Positions 1-6,714 of a DNA stretch of 64,000 nucleotides are shown piece after piece. Where the stretch lies: assembly GCF_040548735.1 (NCBI RefSeq), contig NZ_JBEPSD010000002.1, positions 372,001 to 436,000 on the forward strand, in the 5' to 3' direction. Positions within the stretch are counted from its first letter, which is position 1, and each line of letters begins with the position of its first letter. The notes under the pieces are model-generated. The model worked only from the letters and a program-made list of their open reading frames with translations, was not told the DNA's origin and searched no databases. This DNA comes from Rhodanobacter soli (lineage in GTDB: Bacteria > Pseudomonadota > Gammaproteobacteria > Xanthomonadales > Rhodanobacteraceae). A program made the position numbers and the translations under genes.

Positions 1-971
1 TGGCGGCGCAGGTGCGGGCGATCGACCCGAGTCTGGCGGCGCTGGCGGCGTTCGACGAACAGCTGACCAATGCGCGGCTGTACGCCAGCTACAAGCCCGG
101 CCAGGTATTCACCGATCGCTACGTCGACCTGCCGGGCAAGGCCCCGGCGATGGTGGTGATTCCCACCGGCAGTTTCCAGATGGGTGCACCGGCCGACGGG
201 GAAGACCACGCCGATGCCGAGACGCCGCAACATACGGTCACCATCAGCAAGGGTTTTGCGATGGCGCGTACCGCGGTGACCGTGGGCGAGTTTCGCGAAT
301 TCGTGCGCGCCAGCGGCTACGTGCCCGACTCGATCAAGCTGGGCGGCGCCAGCGTGTACGACGAGCGCAGCGGCGCGCTGCGCGACGATTCGGACGCGAC
401 CTGGCAGGACGACTACGCCGGCCGCAAGGCTGACGACAAGCTGCCGGTGGTGAACGTTTCCTGGAACGATGCCAAGGCGTATGCCGACTGGCTCGGCCAG
501 CGCACCGGCAAGACCTACCGGCTGCCCAGCGAGGCCGAATTTGAGTATGCGCTGCGCGGTGGGACCAGCACCCGGTACTGGTGGGGCGACGGCATGCCGA
601 CCCGTTCGGTGGAGAACCTGACCGGTTCCGGCGACCGCTCGCACAGCGGCCGGCGCTGGAGCCATGCCTTCCGCAACTATCGCGACGGCTACTGGGGGCC
701 GGCGCCGGTGATGAGCTTCGCCGCCAACCCGTTCGGCCTGTACGACATCAACGGCAACGTGTCCGAGTGGGCGCAGGATTGCTGGCACGACAACTACGTC
801 CGCGCGCCAAACGACGGAAGCGCCTGGATCAACCCTGGCTGCCGTTCCCACGTGGTGCGCGGCGGCTCGTGGGGCAGTTCGCCGGACCAGGTGGACTCGG
901 CCTACCGCCAGGGCGCCGACGGCAGCCTGCGCAGCGGCCGCGTGGGCTTCCGCGTGGTGCGCGAATTGTAG
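1..971 (+). CDS. FGE-sulfatase (SUMF1) domain protein, 5' end outside window
   Basis: The reading frame is open to the left edge, so this is the C-terminal part; a GTG at 12 is in frame but need not be the start. Counting from that GTG, about residues 45-316 form an FGE/SUMF1 domain: VVIPTGSFQMG near 48-58, LPSEAEFEYALRGG at 171-184, GNVSEW at 248-253, VRGGSW at 282-287 and a terminal GFRVVRE. True formylglycine-generating enzymes carry copper-binding cysteines just after RGGSF; here that stretch reads GSSPDQ, so sulfatase-activating chemistry is unlikely. Such domains also occur in kinase-linked and other non-FGE proteins. Substrate and role are unknown. A strong terminator follows the stop. 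Confidence 0.85.
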   Translation, partial: AAQVRAIDPSLAALAAFDEQLTNARLYASYKPGQVFTDRYVDLPGKAPAMVVIPTGSFQMGAPADGEDHADAETPQHTVTISKGFAMARTAVTVGEFREFVRASGYVPDSIKLGGASVYDERSGALRDDSDATWQDDYAGRKADDKLPVVNVSWNDAKAYADWLGQRTGKTYRLPSEAEFEYALRGGTSTRYWWGDGMPTRSVENLTGSGDRSHSGRRWSHAFRNYRDGYWGPAPVMSFAANPFGLYDINGNVSEWAQDCWHDNYVRAPNDGSAWINPGCRSHVVRGGSWGSSPDQVDSAYRQGADGSLRSGRVGFRVVREL

Positions 972-981
972 AGGGACATGA

Positions 982-1006
982 AAAACCCCGCGCAAGGCGG
1001 GGTTTT
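982..1006 (+). terminator. Rho-independent terminator after the FGE-domain gene
   Basis: Perfect 10-bp stem AAAACCCCGC / GCGGGGTTTT with a 5-nt loop, beginning 10 bases after the TAG stop. The A-run and T-run at the two ends let it work in both directions, so before the element inserted it may also have ended the tRNA-Leu transcript reading leftwards. Confidence 0.85.
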
Positions 1007-1019
1007 CATTGCGTTGGTA

Positions 1020-1035
1020 CGGTGAGAGGACTCGA
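1020..1035. repeat. att site, left end (displaced tRNA-Leu 3' fragment)
   Basis: CGGTGAGAGGACTCGA is identical to bases 8777-8792 inside tRNA-Leu. The preceding TGGTAC also matches the tRNA 3' end, with one C missing relative to the intact copy TGGTACC. Confidence 0.85.
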
Positions 1036-1046
1036 TGGGTTAGCAA

Positions 1047-1307
1047 TTATGCGGCCTGCGCGGCATCGTTTAGTGAAGTACCAACATAAGTACCATCATT
1101 CGCTGCCAGCTTGCTGGCGATCCATGCGTGTACCTCGGCGGCTGACCATGCCACGGTGCTACGGGTGGGTGTCAGTGCGCGGGGCTGCGGGAACATACCC
1201 TTGCTCGCCCACCGGTACAGCGTGGTCTTGCCGACTCCGACAAGCGCCAGCACGGCAGGCAGGCGGAGCAAGCCGGGTGCGGCGGTGCTGTGTGTTGCAA
1301 CGTTCAT
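1047..1307 (-). CDS. AlpA-family phage regulator / excisionase
   Basis: 86-aa MerR-like winged-helix protein. Residues about 14-37 form the helix-turn-helix (LRLPAVLALVGVGKTTLYRW), followed by the family motif GMFPQPRAL (37-45) and VAWSAAEVHAWI (52-63). AlpA proteins activate excisionase or integrase genes or act directly as recombination directionality factors in P4-like elements. Its 3' end lies 12 bases from the left att copy, and it is at the opposite end of the element from the integrase. Two integrase-arm-like motifs, TACCAAC and TACCATC, fall inside its 3' end. Confidence 0.85.
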   Translation of the reverse strand: MNVATHSTAAPGLLRLPAVLALVGVGKTTLYRWASKGMFPQPRALTPTRSTVAWSAAEVHAWIASKLAANDGTYVGTSLNDAAQAA

Positions 1308-1517
1308 GCTGTCATTCCTTCACGCACGGCAAGGCAGCCGATGGACTGGCTGCGGTGCCTGTGGTGTGTAGTGGTGCCGGTGGTGCCCGCGTTGGGGCCG
1401 ATGGGTATCGAAGGGCGGCGCTTCGTGTATTGCTTCACGTCACGCCGCCCAGGCGCGTGATCCTCGACGCGGGGGCACGGGGGGAAGCGCGTTCGACCGA
1501 ACTGTTAGATGGGGTGA

Positions 1518-1542
1518 CGGAAATTTGTGCTGAAAATTTCCG
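1518..1542. promoter_or_regulatory. Perfect 9-bp palindrome between gp14-like gene and alpA
   Basis: CGGAAATTT (1518-1526), 7-nt spacer, AAATTTCCG (1534-1542). It lies 28 bases after the gp14-like stop and about 210 bases before the alpA start, in the longest noncoding gap (1308-1569) of this end. It could be an operator for the AlpA or another regulator, or a 3' hairpin; there is no U-run on the minus strand, so a classic terminator is less likely. Confidence 0.45.
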
Positions 1543-1569
1543 CTACTCCCGCTGGCTGCTCGGTGCCCA

Positions 1570-2091
1570 TTACTTCCCGATGGTGAACTGCTGGCGATCC
1601 AGCGTGACCCGCGATGGCGCATGCTGGCCCGAGTCGGGAATCTTCGGGATGTAGTTTTTGTACGACGTGTACATGGCACTCCCCGCGCTCGCTCCCTGCG
1701 ATGCCGCTCCCGCTAGACCAGTCACAAGCTGCCCGTTGATTTCAGCGGTACGGCTGCGCGCCTGCTGCTGCGTTTCAAGCTGCCCGTTCTCCCGGTTCTT
1801 CTCGATGCGGGAAACGTCACGACCGGACTGCATCATGATGTCGTTCAAGATCGCATCTGTGGAATTGCCGGATGCGCCGGATTCCGCAGAGGCCGCGCGG
1901 GCTGCTGCTCGCTGCTCACGGGCCGCTTTGATCCGATCATCGGTCTGTGCCATCGCCGCTTGGTCGGTCTGCTGCTGGGCAACCTTCATTTGATCTTCCA
2001 GCGCGTGCTTCTGCTGGTTGGCTTGGTAGACGGATGCGCCCGCGGCAAGCACTGCCATGACTCCCATCGTTATGGACGCCGGTTCACACAT
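1570..2091 (-). CDS. T7 gp14-like internal virion (ejection) protein
   Basis: 173 aa, close to the ~196 aa of T7 gp14. It begins MCEPASIT followed by a short hydrophobic, Ala-rich stretch (about 8-20), then a Gln/Ala/Lys-rich predicted coiled coil (about 22-75), the layout and N-terminus seen in podovirus internal core proteins. In T7, gp14 is ejected into the outer membrane to form the DNA channel. The gene overlaps the 3' end of the gp13-like gene by 8 bases, preserving the T7 gene order 13-14. The genes for the partner proteins gp15 and gp16 are absent. Assignment rests on N-terminal pattern and synteny, not on a search. Confidence 0.65.
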   Translation of the reverse strand: MCEPASITMGVMAVLAAGASVYQANQQKHALEDQMKVAQQQTDQAAMAQTDDRIKAAREQRAAARAASAESGASGNSTDAILNDIMMQSGRDVSRIEKNRENGQLETQQQARSRTAEINGQLVTGLAGAASQGASAGSAMYTSYKNYIPKIPDSGQHAPSRVTLDRQQFTIGK

Positions 2092-2569
2092 CGTTGCGGT
2101 CTCCGGTGTTGAAGCGCATGAAGCCGACGACCGGGAAGCCGTTGTGCTGTTGCTCTAGTACAGGTTTCAGCCCAAGGCTGACTAGCCAGCGGTGCGCCCG
2201 TGCGTGCTCGGCATCGACGCACGCAACCAAGGCGGGAAAAGTGCGCGACCATCGGGCCACTACCTCTTCAGCCATCCGCATGAACGTCATCTGGATACGC
2301 GGGGGTGGTGCTGCGCATAGCAGCCAGGGCATGCCCACGCGCTGCATCCCTTCGGGCTTCTCTCCGCGCCACTCAGCCACGCCAAACACGGCTTGAACCT
2401 CGCCATCCCATGCCGCCATGAACGCTTCATCGGAAGCCGCTACAGCCTCGCGGATCGCATCGGATGCTGACTGCCAGCCGCGGCGCTCCAGCTCCACGAG
2501 GTCTTCCCGCGACAACCTCGCAGCCAGCTCGGGGATCGCTTCGGGCCGTACTGCACTGAAGGTAATCAT
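2084..2569 (-). CDS. T7 gp13-like virion-assembly protein (GNAT-like fold)
   Basis: 161 aa. The sequence suggests a degenerate GNAT-type fold: a long helical N-terminus (PEAIPELAARLSREDLVELE), a strand FMAAWDGEVQAVFGVAEWRG, and a C-terminal part ACVDAEHARAHRWLVSLGLK then FPVVGFMRF typical of the last GNAT helix and strand. This matches phage T7 gp13-like proteins (DUF2833 type). The start ATG overlaps the stop of the HNH/AP2-like gene (ATGA), and its 3' end overlaps the gp14-like gene, so the three are translationally coupled. A host-directed acetyltransferase is an alternative, but the position next to a gp14-like gene favours the phage assignment. Confidence 0.65.
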   Translation of the reverse strand: MITFSAVRPEAIPELAARLSREDLVELERRGWQSASDAIREAVAASDEAFMAAWDGEVQAVFGVAEWRGEKPEGMQRVGMPWLLCAAPPPRIQMTFMRMAEEVVARWSRTFPALVACVDAEHARAHRWLVSLGLKPVLEQQHNGFPVVGFMRFNTGDRNDV

Positions 2570-3201
2570 GAGGTCACCTCCACGCCCTTTGCGGCCAACT
2601 GTTGCCGCACACGCTGGCCCAGCACTGCCACGTCCACCACGCGGGGCGTGAAGGACTGTCGGGGTTCTGTAGCTACCGTGGGTGCCTTCTGAGCCTCGCT
2701 CGGGCGTGCGGCGCCGTTATGGGGGCGGCGGATACGCTGGCGAATCCAAGGCAGCACAGAGGCGCGGGTGGTTGCAGTTGGTGCCTGCTCTTCCTGTTGC
2801 TCGCGTGCCGCATCCACGGCAGCCGCGTTAGGCAGAAGGTCACCGCAACCGTACCGCGCGGGGGCACGCTGAATCCGTAGGTTATCCGTGCGTAGGTTCA
2901 GGGAATTGCTGTCGGCAAATCGTACGTGCTCGCCTTTGCCCGCTCCGGCGATCAGGCGCGCGATTCGCAGTTTTGTCTGCCGGCCATCTGCTCGCCGGCC
3001 GTTCGCTTTCACATAAGCGCTGCCGTTGCCGTTATCGTTCAATGACCAGTGCTGGGAAAATCCCGCGTCCATCAGTCGTCGGTAATCATCGGCGTACAGG
3101 GTGGCCCGCTGGTCGGTGTTCGCCAGCGCAACATGCGCGAGTTGCTGACCATCTGCGTCGGTGGTGTATTCGGGTGCTGTCTGTTGCTTCTGTTTCTTCA
3201 T
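2566..3201 (-). CDS. HNH/AP2-like DNA-binding phage protein
   Basis: 211 aa. Residues about 38-112 resemble the HNH/AP2-type cores of phage homing-endonuclease relatives: YRRLMDAGFSQHWSL, then a basic strand with KLRIARLIAGA and FADSNSLNLRTDNLRI, the degenerate equivalent of the DxxxLNNRRENL signature. The catalytic histidine pair is not obvious, so DNA binding without cleavage is plausible. The C-terminal half (about 115-211) is Ala/Arg/Gln-rich and low complexity. It is the first gene of the coupled set leading into the gp13-like and gp14-like genes, and starts MKKQKQQ. Confidence 0.5.
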   Translation of the reverse strand: MKKQKQQTAPEYTTDADGQQLAHVALANTDQRATLYADDYRRLMDAGFSQHWSLNDNGNGSAYVKANGRRADGRQTKLRIARLIAGAGKGEHVRFADSNSLNLRTDNLRIQRAPARYGCGDLLPNAAAVDAAREQQEEQAPTATTRASVLPWIRQRIRRPHNGAARPSEAQKAPTVATEPRQSFTPRVVDVAVLGQRVRQQLAAKGVEVTS

Positions 3202-3399
3202 TAGTCTCGGTCTCTCAGGGCATAGCCGTCCGTCACCGGCCGCAGTGCGGGCAGTGGGTGGGCTATCTGTGGGTGGTGGTGGTGGTGGGGTGTCCGGCGT
3301 GCTGCGGCAGATTGACCGCTACGGGCTACAACCACGCCGCTAGGCGCGGCGCTACAGGGGCCGATGGTGGCCCGGTGGGGTTACTCTGGGTTTGCGGGG

Positions 3400-3416
3400 T
3401 GTCTGACAAGGACAGC
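3400..3416 (+). repeat. 17-bp direct repeat, copy 1
   Basis: TGTCTGACAAGGACAGC, identical to 3479-3495, 79 bp apart. Lies upstream of the minus-strand HNH-like gene. Confidence 0.6.
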
Positions 3417-3478
3417 CACTGTCTAGATAGATTGCTTGGTAACAGACAATGGGTGACCATCTGGCGCCATTCTTCAGC

Positions 3479-3495
3479 TGTCTGACAAGGACAGC
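3479..3495 (+). repeat. 17-bp direct repeat, copy 2
   Basis: Identical to 3400-3416. This copy is preceded by C, which creates the imperfect palindrome CTGTC-N7-GACAG, suggesting a protein-binding site. It ends 8 bases before the ParB-like stop codon. Confidence 0.6.
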
Positions 3496-3503
3496 ACGGA
3501 CGG

Positions 3504-4352
3504 TCAGAAGTCGCCGGTATCCGGCTCGGCAATGTCGGCGAGGAAGGCCAACGTGTCCGCATTGGTTGCGGCAAGCTTGGCCTCATTCGCCAGCATCTCC
3601 AGCGCCCGCGCTGCGGCTGCGGGTGTGAGCTTGTCCAGCACTGCGCCGATCTTCTTTGCTGCCTTCTCGGCTGCGTGTTGTATCAGCTGCTCAGGTGTCA
3701 TTTTCTGTTCCATGTCTTGCCAGCCTGCGCCGGCATCGCGCACATAGCGCCAGTGGGGAAAGCCAGTACCCGGATCATGGGCGGCGCTGCTCCAGTCCTT
3801 CGGGTTCACTTCAGGCAACTTGCGGAGCATGGCGCTAACCGTGTCCTTCCCGATCCCAAAACGGGCCGCTATCGACCGCAAGGATTCACCAGCGGGAAGC
3901 TCTGCGGTTCCTCGCTTCGTCACTGCGGCCAGGTACTGCCATGCTGCATCCCGCTGCTGCTCCGGGTGCATCTCCATTGCCCGGTCTGCGCAGTTGACCA
4001 GCTTGGAAACCAGCACGGCCATCAGGTGCTTCATGGGCAGCACGCGGGCCGGAATGGTCTCTCGCTCGGCCAGCTGGTAAGCGCGCAGGCGGTGGTGCCC
4101 ATCGACCACGAACAGCCCGCCATCCACGTCGGCCACTAGCACGGGTTCGAGCTGCTGTGTATGCGCTGCCTGAAGGACAAGCCGCATGGTGCCCGCGTGC
4201 CTCGTGCTGGTGCCTTCGATGCGCGCACGGTCCCGAAAGGGCACTAGACGTTCCATCCGGGGCTGAAGGGCATCGTCTGTTTTCAGCGAAGCAAGCGGCA
4301 GCTGTTGCACCTCGGCGGCCTGAAGCCGCTGGAGTGCTTGGTCAACGGTCAC
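3504..4352 (-). CDS. ParB-like N-terminal domain protein with HTH
   Basis: 282 aa. Residues 16-107 form a ParB/Srx-type domain with the signature DGHHRLRAYQ (84-93), the nucleotide-binding core of ParB proteins; a helix-turn-helix follows at about 157-179 (SLRSIAARFGIGKDTVSAML). The C-terminus is Ala-rich and helical. ParB-type proteins bind repeated DNA sites, and an array of eight degenerate repeats lies about 420 bases upstream of this gene, so it could be the factor that reads that array; this is inference. No ParA partner is present, so conventional partition is unlikely. Its first 11 bases overlap the end of the upstream 72-aa gene. Confidence 0.75.
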   Translation of the reverse strand: MTVDQALQRLQAAEVQQLPLASLKTDDALQPRMERLVPFRDRARIEGTSTRHAGTMRLVLQAAHTQQLEPVLVADVDGGLFVVDGHHRLRAYQLAERETIPARVLPMKHLMAVLVSKLVNCADRAMEMHPEQQRDAAWQYLAAVTKRGTAELPAGESLRSIAARFGIGKDTVSAMLRKLPEVNPKDWSSAAHDPGTGFPHWRYVRDAGAGWQDMEQKMTPEQLIQHAAEKAAKKIGAVLDKLTPAAAARALEMLANEAKLAATNADTLAFLADIAEPDTGDF

Positions 4353-4560
4353 TGCCTAGCGCCTTCACTTCCGGGTGCGTGTGTATCAGGTACTTCAACA
4401 CCTCGGCATTGCCGGTGTCCCTGCGGAGTCGCGTTTCCAGCTTCCGTTGGAAGTCCTTCAGGCGGTCGAAGGTTGGCACGTCAAAGGCGATGGTGCGGAT
4501 GTTCAGTGGCTCGCTCAGCGCAATGGCTGCGGCGAGCTGTACGGGATCGAAGTCGATCAT
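4342..4560 (-). CDS. Hypothetical 72-aa protein upstream of ParB-like gene
   Basis: Short acidic/basic helical protein (FDRLKDFQRKLETRLRRD, then EVLKYLIHTHPEV). It overlaps the ParB-like start by 11 bases, so the two are probably co-expressed. The family is not recognised. It is the first gene downstream (minus strand) of the repeat array. Confidence 0.6.
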   Translation of the reverse strand: MIDFDPVQLAAAIALSEPLNIRTIAFDVPTFDRLKDFQRKLETRLRRDTGNAEVLKYLIHTHPEVKALGSDR

Positions 4561-5275
4561 GTGGTTGTCTCTCTCTAGGCTATCGACGGTTGCGCCGTCT
4601 CTGTGGTCGGTGGTGGTGGATATGCCCGGATGACGGACACGGCAAAGCGCCGCGGGAGCCGCTGGGGCTTCCTCGGGGTTCGGTGGGGTGTCGGCAGGCT
4701 TACAAGGGATCGAAAGAGGACATGAGGAGTCCTAAGGAGTCTTTAGGTTCTCTGTCTGGAATCGTCTCCCCCTAGGTTCGTGGTTTTACCCACCACGGCA
4801 CCTGTGGGCCTATGGGGTGGCGTCTTCCCCCTAGGCTCCCTGTTTTACCCAGCTGCATCGGCGAAGGCTAGGCGTTGTGCCTTCCTCCCATGTTGTGCGT
4901 TTTACTGTCTCGCTCGGGATCAGCAAGTACTGTGAAGGTTCTTCCCTTCCTTCTAGGTTGCAGGTTTTACCGCTGCGCGGCCTGTGGGCTTTCTTCTCCT
5001 AGGCTTCCGGTTTTACCGTCTCGTTCGGGATCAGTGAGTGCCCCTCCTTCCCCCTAGGTTCCGGGTTTTACCCATCGCGGCACCTGCGCCGGCACAGTCG
5101 TGGCCTTCCTCCTAGGCTGCAACTTTTACCCCCTCGGAGGCTCAGGGGGCTGTGGTGGAGTCCGTAGCCGCTTCGCCGTCTGTAGGCGCGCGTCTATGCC
5201 TCATCAGCACCGGACGTTTGCTGCGTGTTGTCGTATGCTTGACCAGCAAAACAATGGACTGTCACAGGGGGTTAT
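4561..5275. other. 715-bp noncoding region carrying the repeat array
   Basis: No supportable gene. From 4768 to 5130 it consists of seven imperfect tandem units, each starting with the CCTAGG-N7-TTTTACC motif; the remainder (4561-4767, 5131-5275) shows no clear structure beyond short direct repeats near 4725-4745. It separates the minus-strand genes on the left from the plus-strand DUF6232-like gene. Confidence 0.7.
4768..5130 (-). repeat. Array of seven degenerate CCTAGG-N7-TTTTACC repeats
   Basis: CCTAGG starts at 4771, 4830, 4887 (degenerate CCCATG), 4952 (TCTAGG), 4998, 5053 and 5111; TTTTAC(C) starts exactly 13 bases later in each (4784, 4843, 4900, 4965, 5011, 5066, 5124). Unit lengths are 46-65 bp. 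Read on the minus strand the consensus is GGTAAAAC-N4-ARCCTAGG followed by RGGAAG. Unit interiors also recur: GTCTCGYTCGGGATCAG in units 3 and 5, and CGCGGCACCTG-like sequence in units 1, 4 and 6. All copies point the same way, toward the ParB-gp13-gp14 genes. Candidates are a phage-type RNA polymerase promoter array or iteron/ParB-type binding sites. Confidence 0.8.
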
Positions 5276-5689
5276 ATGTCAGACGTCATGCCGCCACCAC
5301 TGGCGCCGCTCGCGGAGCGCACGTTCTTTTCTGAGGGCAACACGCTTGTTACGAATGCTCGGCTCGTTTCGAACGGTCAAACTTACGCAATTGCCGGCGT
5401 CACTTCGGTTAAAGCGGTAGTGGAGCCGGCCAAATCGACTGGAGTGGGCTGGGCGATTCTCGGTGCCCTCGTTCTGCTTGTATCGTTGTTGAACGGCTGG
5501 GCGGTAGGCATCGGCTTGGGCGCACTCGCGCTGGTGCTCGGCATCTTGGTCGCCAAATCACAGAAGCCGATGCACCACCTCGTCCTCCACAGCTCATCCG
5601 GCGAGGTTCGGGCGATCAGTTCACAGGATGGGGCTGTCGTCGCGCGCATTTTGGCGGCCGTCAACAACGCCATTATCTCGCGCTCGTAG
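5276..5689 (+). CDS. DUF6232-like two-TM membrane protein
   Basis: 137 aa. N-terminal soluble part with FFSEGNTLVTNARLVSNGQTYAIAGVTSVK (given as the family pattern VTNARxxxxGQTYAI, residues 25-39), two membrane segments at about 57-73 and 75-93, then a short C-terminal domain with LHSSSGEVRAISS. This matches the DUF6232 pattern; function unknown. It is the only plus-strand gene in the element and sits between the repeat array and its outlying copy, so it is probably an independently expressed accessory gene. Confidence 0.7.
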   Translation: MSDVMPPPLAPLAERTFFSEGNTLVTNARLVSNGQTYAIAGVTSVKAVVEPAKSTGVGWAILGALVLLVSLLNGWAVGIGLGALALVLGILVAKSQKPMHHLVLHSSSGEVRAISSQDGAVVARILAAVNNAIISRS

Positions 5690-5761
5690 CATTGCGCTGC
5701 GCTTCAATGGGGCGCCTGCGTTGACCGCCTTGGCGCGCGAGGTGGTGTGAGCTTGCTTGCT

Positions 5762-5781
5762 CCTATGTTCCTACTTTTACT
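5762..5781 (-). repeat. Outlying eighth copy of the CCTAGG-N7-TTTTACC repeat
   Basis: CCTATG at 5762-5767 and TTTTACT from 5775, with the same 13-base offset and the same orientation as the array 640 bp away. It lies after the DUF6232-like gene and upstream (minus-strand sense) of nothing obvious but the array side of the element. Confidence 0.6.
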
Positions 5782-5897
5782 CGGCCGCTTTCAGCCACTT
5801 CACGGGCCTGTCGTCGCCCTCGGGGAACGTCTCGGGCACCTTCAGAAACGACAACGGCCCGCATGGGGCCGCTGGTGTTCGCTTTGTGCTGAGGCGG

Positions 5898-6104
5898 TCA
5901 GTGCGCCAGTTGCCGAGCCGCAACGACCAGCAGCAGGACCGCGCTGGTGCCAGCCAGGAAGGTCAGCGCCATTGCGGCTATGCCCGGCGCTTTCTGTTGC
6001 CATGCGCTCGTCAGTAGCCGATGGGTCTCCCGCACGTTCGCTAGCTGCACCTCCCGCATCAGCCGCCCGTACTCCTCGCGGGCCTTGTCGTCGCCTGTGG
6101 TCAT
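5898..6104 (-). CDS. Hypothetical 68-aa single-TM protein
   Basis: Charged helical N-terminus (about 1-38) followed by one membrane segment at about 42-64 and a short tail. Not recognised. Small phage membrane proteins of this shape include holin or superinfection-exclusion proteins, but nothing here allows a choice. The coding assignment itself is tentative. Confidence 0.45.
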   Translation of the reverse strand: MTTGDDKAREEYGRLMREVQLANVRETHRLLTSAWQQKAPGIAAMALTFLAGTSAVLLLVVAARQLAH

Positions 6105-6191
6105 CGCTAGGGCTTCCTTGGGTTCCTGCGGGGGATGGTAGCGGCTCGAAGGGGCAGCGGGGAGACGGTGGCCTCCCCGCCTGCGGGGTGC

Positions 6192-6461
6192 CTAGACGCT
6201 GACCGCGTGGCCCGTGGCTGCGTCTATGGCGCCCATGAGGTATTGGACTAGCTGGGCCGTGTTGCTGTCCATTCCGTCTGTAGAGATCGCGTCATCTAGC
6301 AGCTTATTCAGCGCTGCACGCGTGTTGGCGGCGAAGTCGTTAGCTGCGGTCGGGGCGGCTGCGGGGTTCACTAGAAACAGGTGGGTGGTATCGCTGCCAC
6401 CATCGGCAAAGCCGAAGGCAGGGACGGCGCGCGAAGCGGAAGCGGTGAGGTTGCTGCTCAT
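6192..6461 (-). CDS. Hypothetical 89-aa protein, possibly DUF3077-like
   Basis: The frame is open further upstream, to 6611, but that extension would begin inside a terminator hairpin; the start MSSNLTAS at 6461 is therefore chosen. The body THLFLVNPAAAPTAANDFAANTRAALNKLLDD followed by a helical C-terminus ending GHAVSV resembles the F-x-V-x-x-G...A...LL pattern of DUF3077 proteins, a weak similarity. Function unknown. Confidence 0.5.
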   Translation of the reverse strand: MSSNLTASASRAVPAFGFADGGSDTTHLFLVNPAAAPTAANDFAANTRAALNKLLDDAISTDGMDSNTAQLVQYLMGAIDAATGHAVSV

Positions 6462-6597
6462 GTTGGGTGGCCCTGTTTGGTTCGATGGGGCCGCCGCGCT
6501 GTCTAGTGGGCGGCGGACGTGTCGGGGTGAGAAACCGGCGCAAAAGGAGACCGGCCAGCCCGAAGGCTGCCCAACACGCCCGCCATAAAACAGGCAT

Positions 6598-6619
6598 GAA
6601 AAAAGCGCCATTCGGCGCT
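6598..6619 (-). terminator. Minus-strand rho-independent terminator in the element
   Basis: On the minus strand AGCGCC-GAAT-GGCGCT is followed by a run of six Ts. It ends the transcript of the 146-aa gene and separates it from the 89-aa gene. Confidence 0.75.
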
Positions 6620-6714
6620 GTGCGCCTCTTGCTTGTTCGGGTTCTCACGCCCGGCTGTCGAATGTGCGACAGCTGCGCGTAGCTTCGCGGATTGGTGCGC
6701 CGTCTGTCAATGAT

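Larger units (their letters stand above)
3202..3503. other. Noncoding gap with a 17-bp direct repeat, element
   Basis: No convincing gene on either strand. It is the leader region for the minus-strand HNH-gp13-gp14 set and the trailer of the ParB-like gene. The plus strand contains a G/T-rich stretch (about 3263-3300). Two copies of a 17-bp repeat are annotated separately. Confidence 0.6.

Noticed and set aside
1020-1035. Degenerate tRNA pseudogene
   Set aside because: Only the 3' T-arm/acceptor fragment is present, exactly matching the att core, so it is an integration scar.
581-1654. Plus-strand frame crossing the element boundary
   Set aside because: It overlaps the FGE-domain gene out of frame and runs through a terminator and the att site; no family features.
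3504-4352. Plasmid-type partition system
   Set aside because: The ParB-like protein has no ParA partner, and the element is chromosomally integrated with its own integrase.
4768-5130. CRISPR array
   Set aside because: The repeats are degenerate, spacers vary from 46 to 65 bp unit length and share sequence with one another, and no cas genes are nearby.
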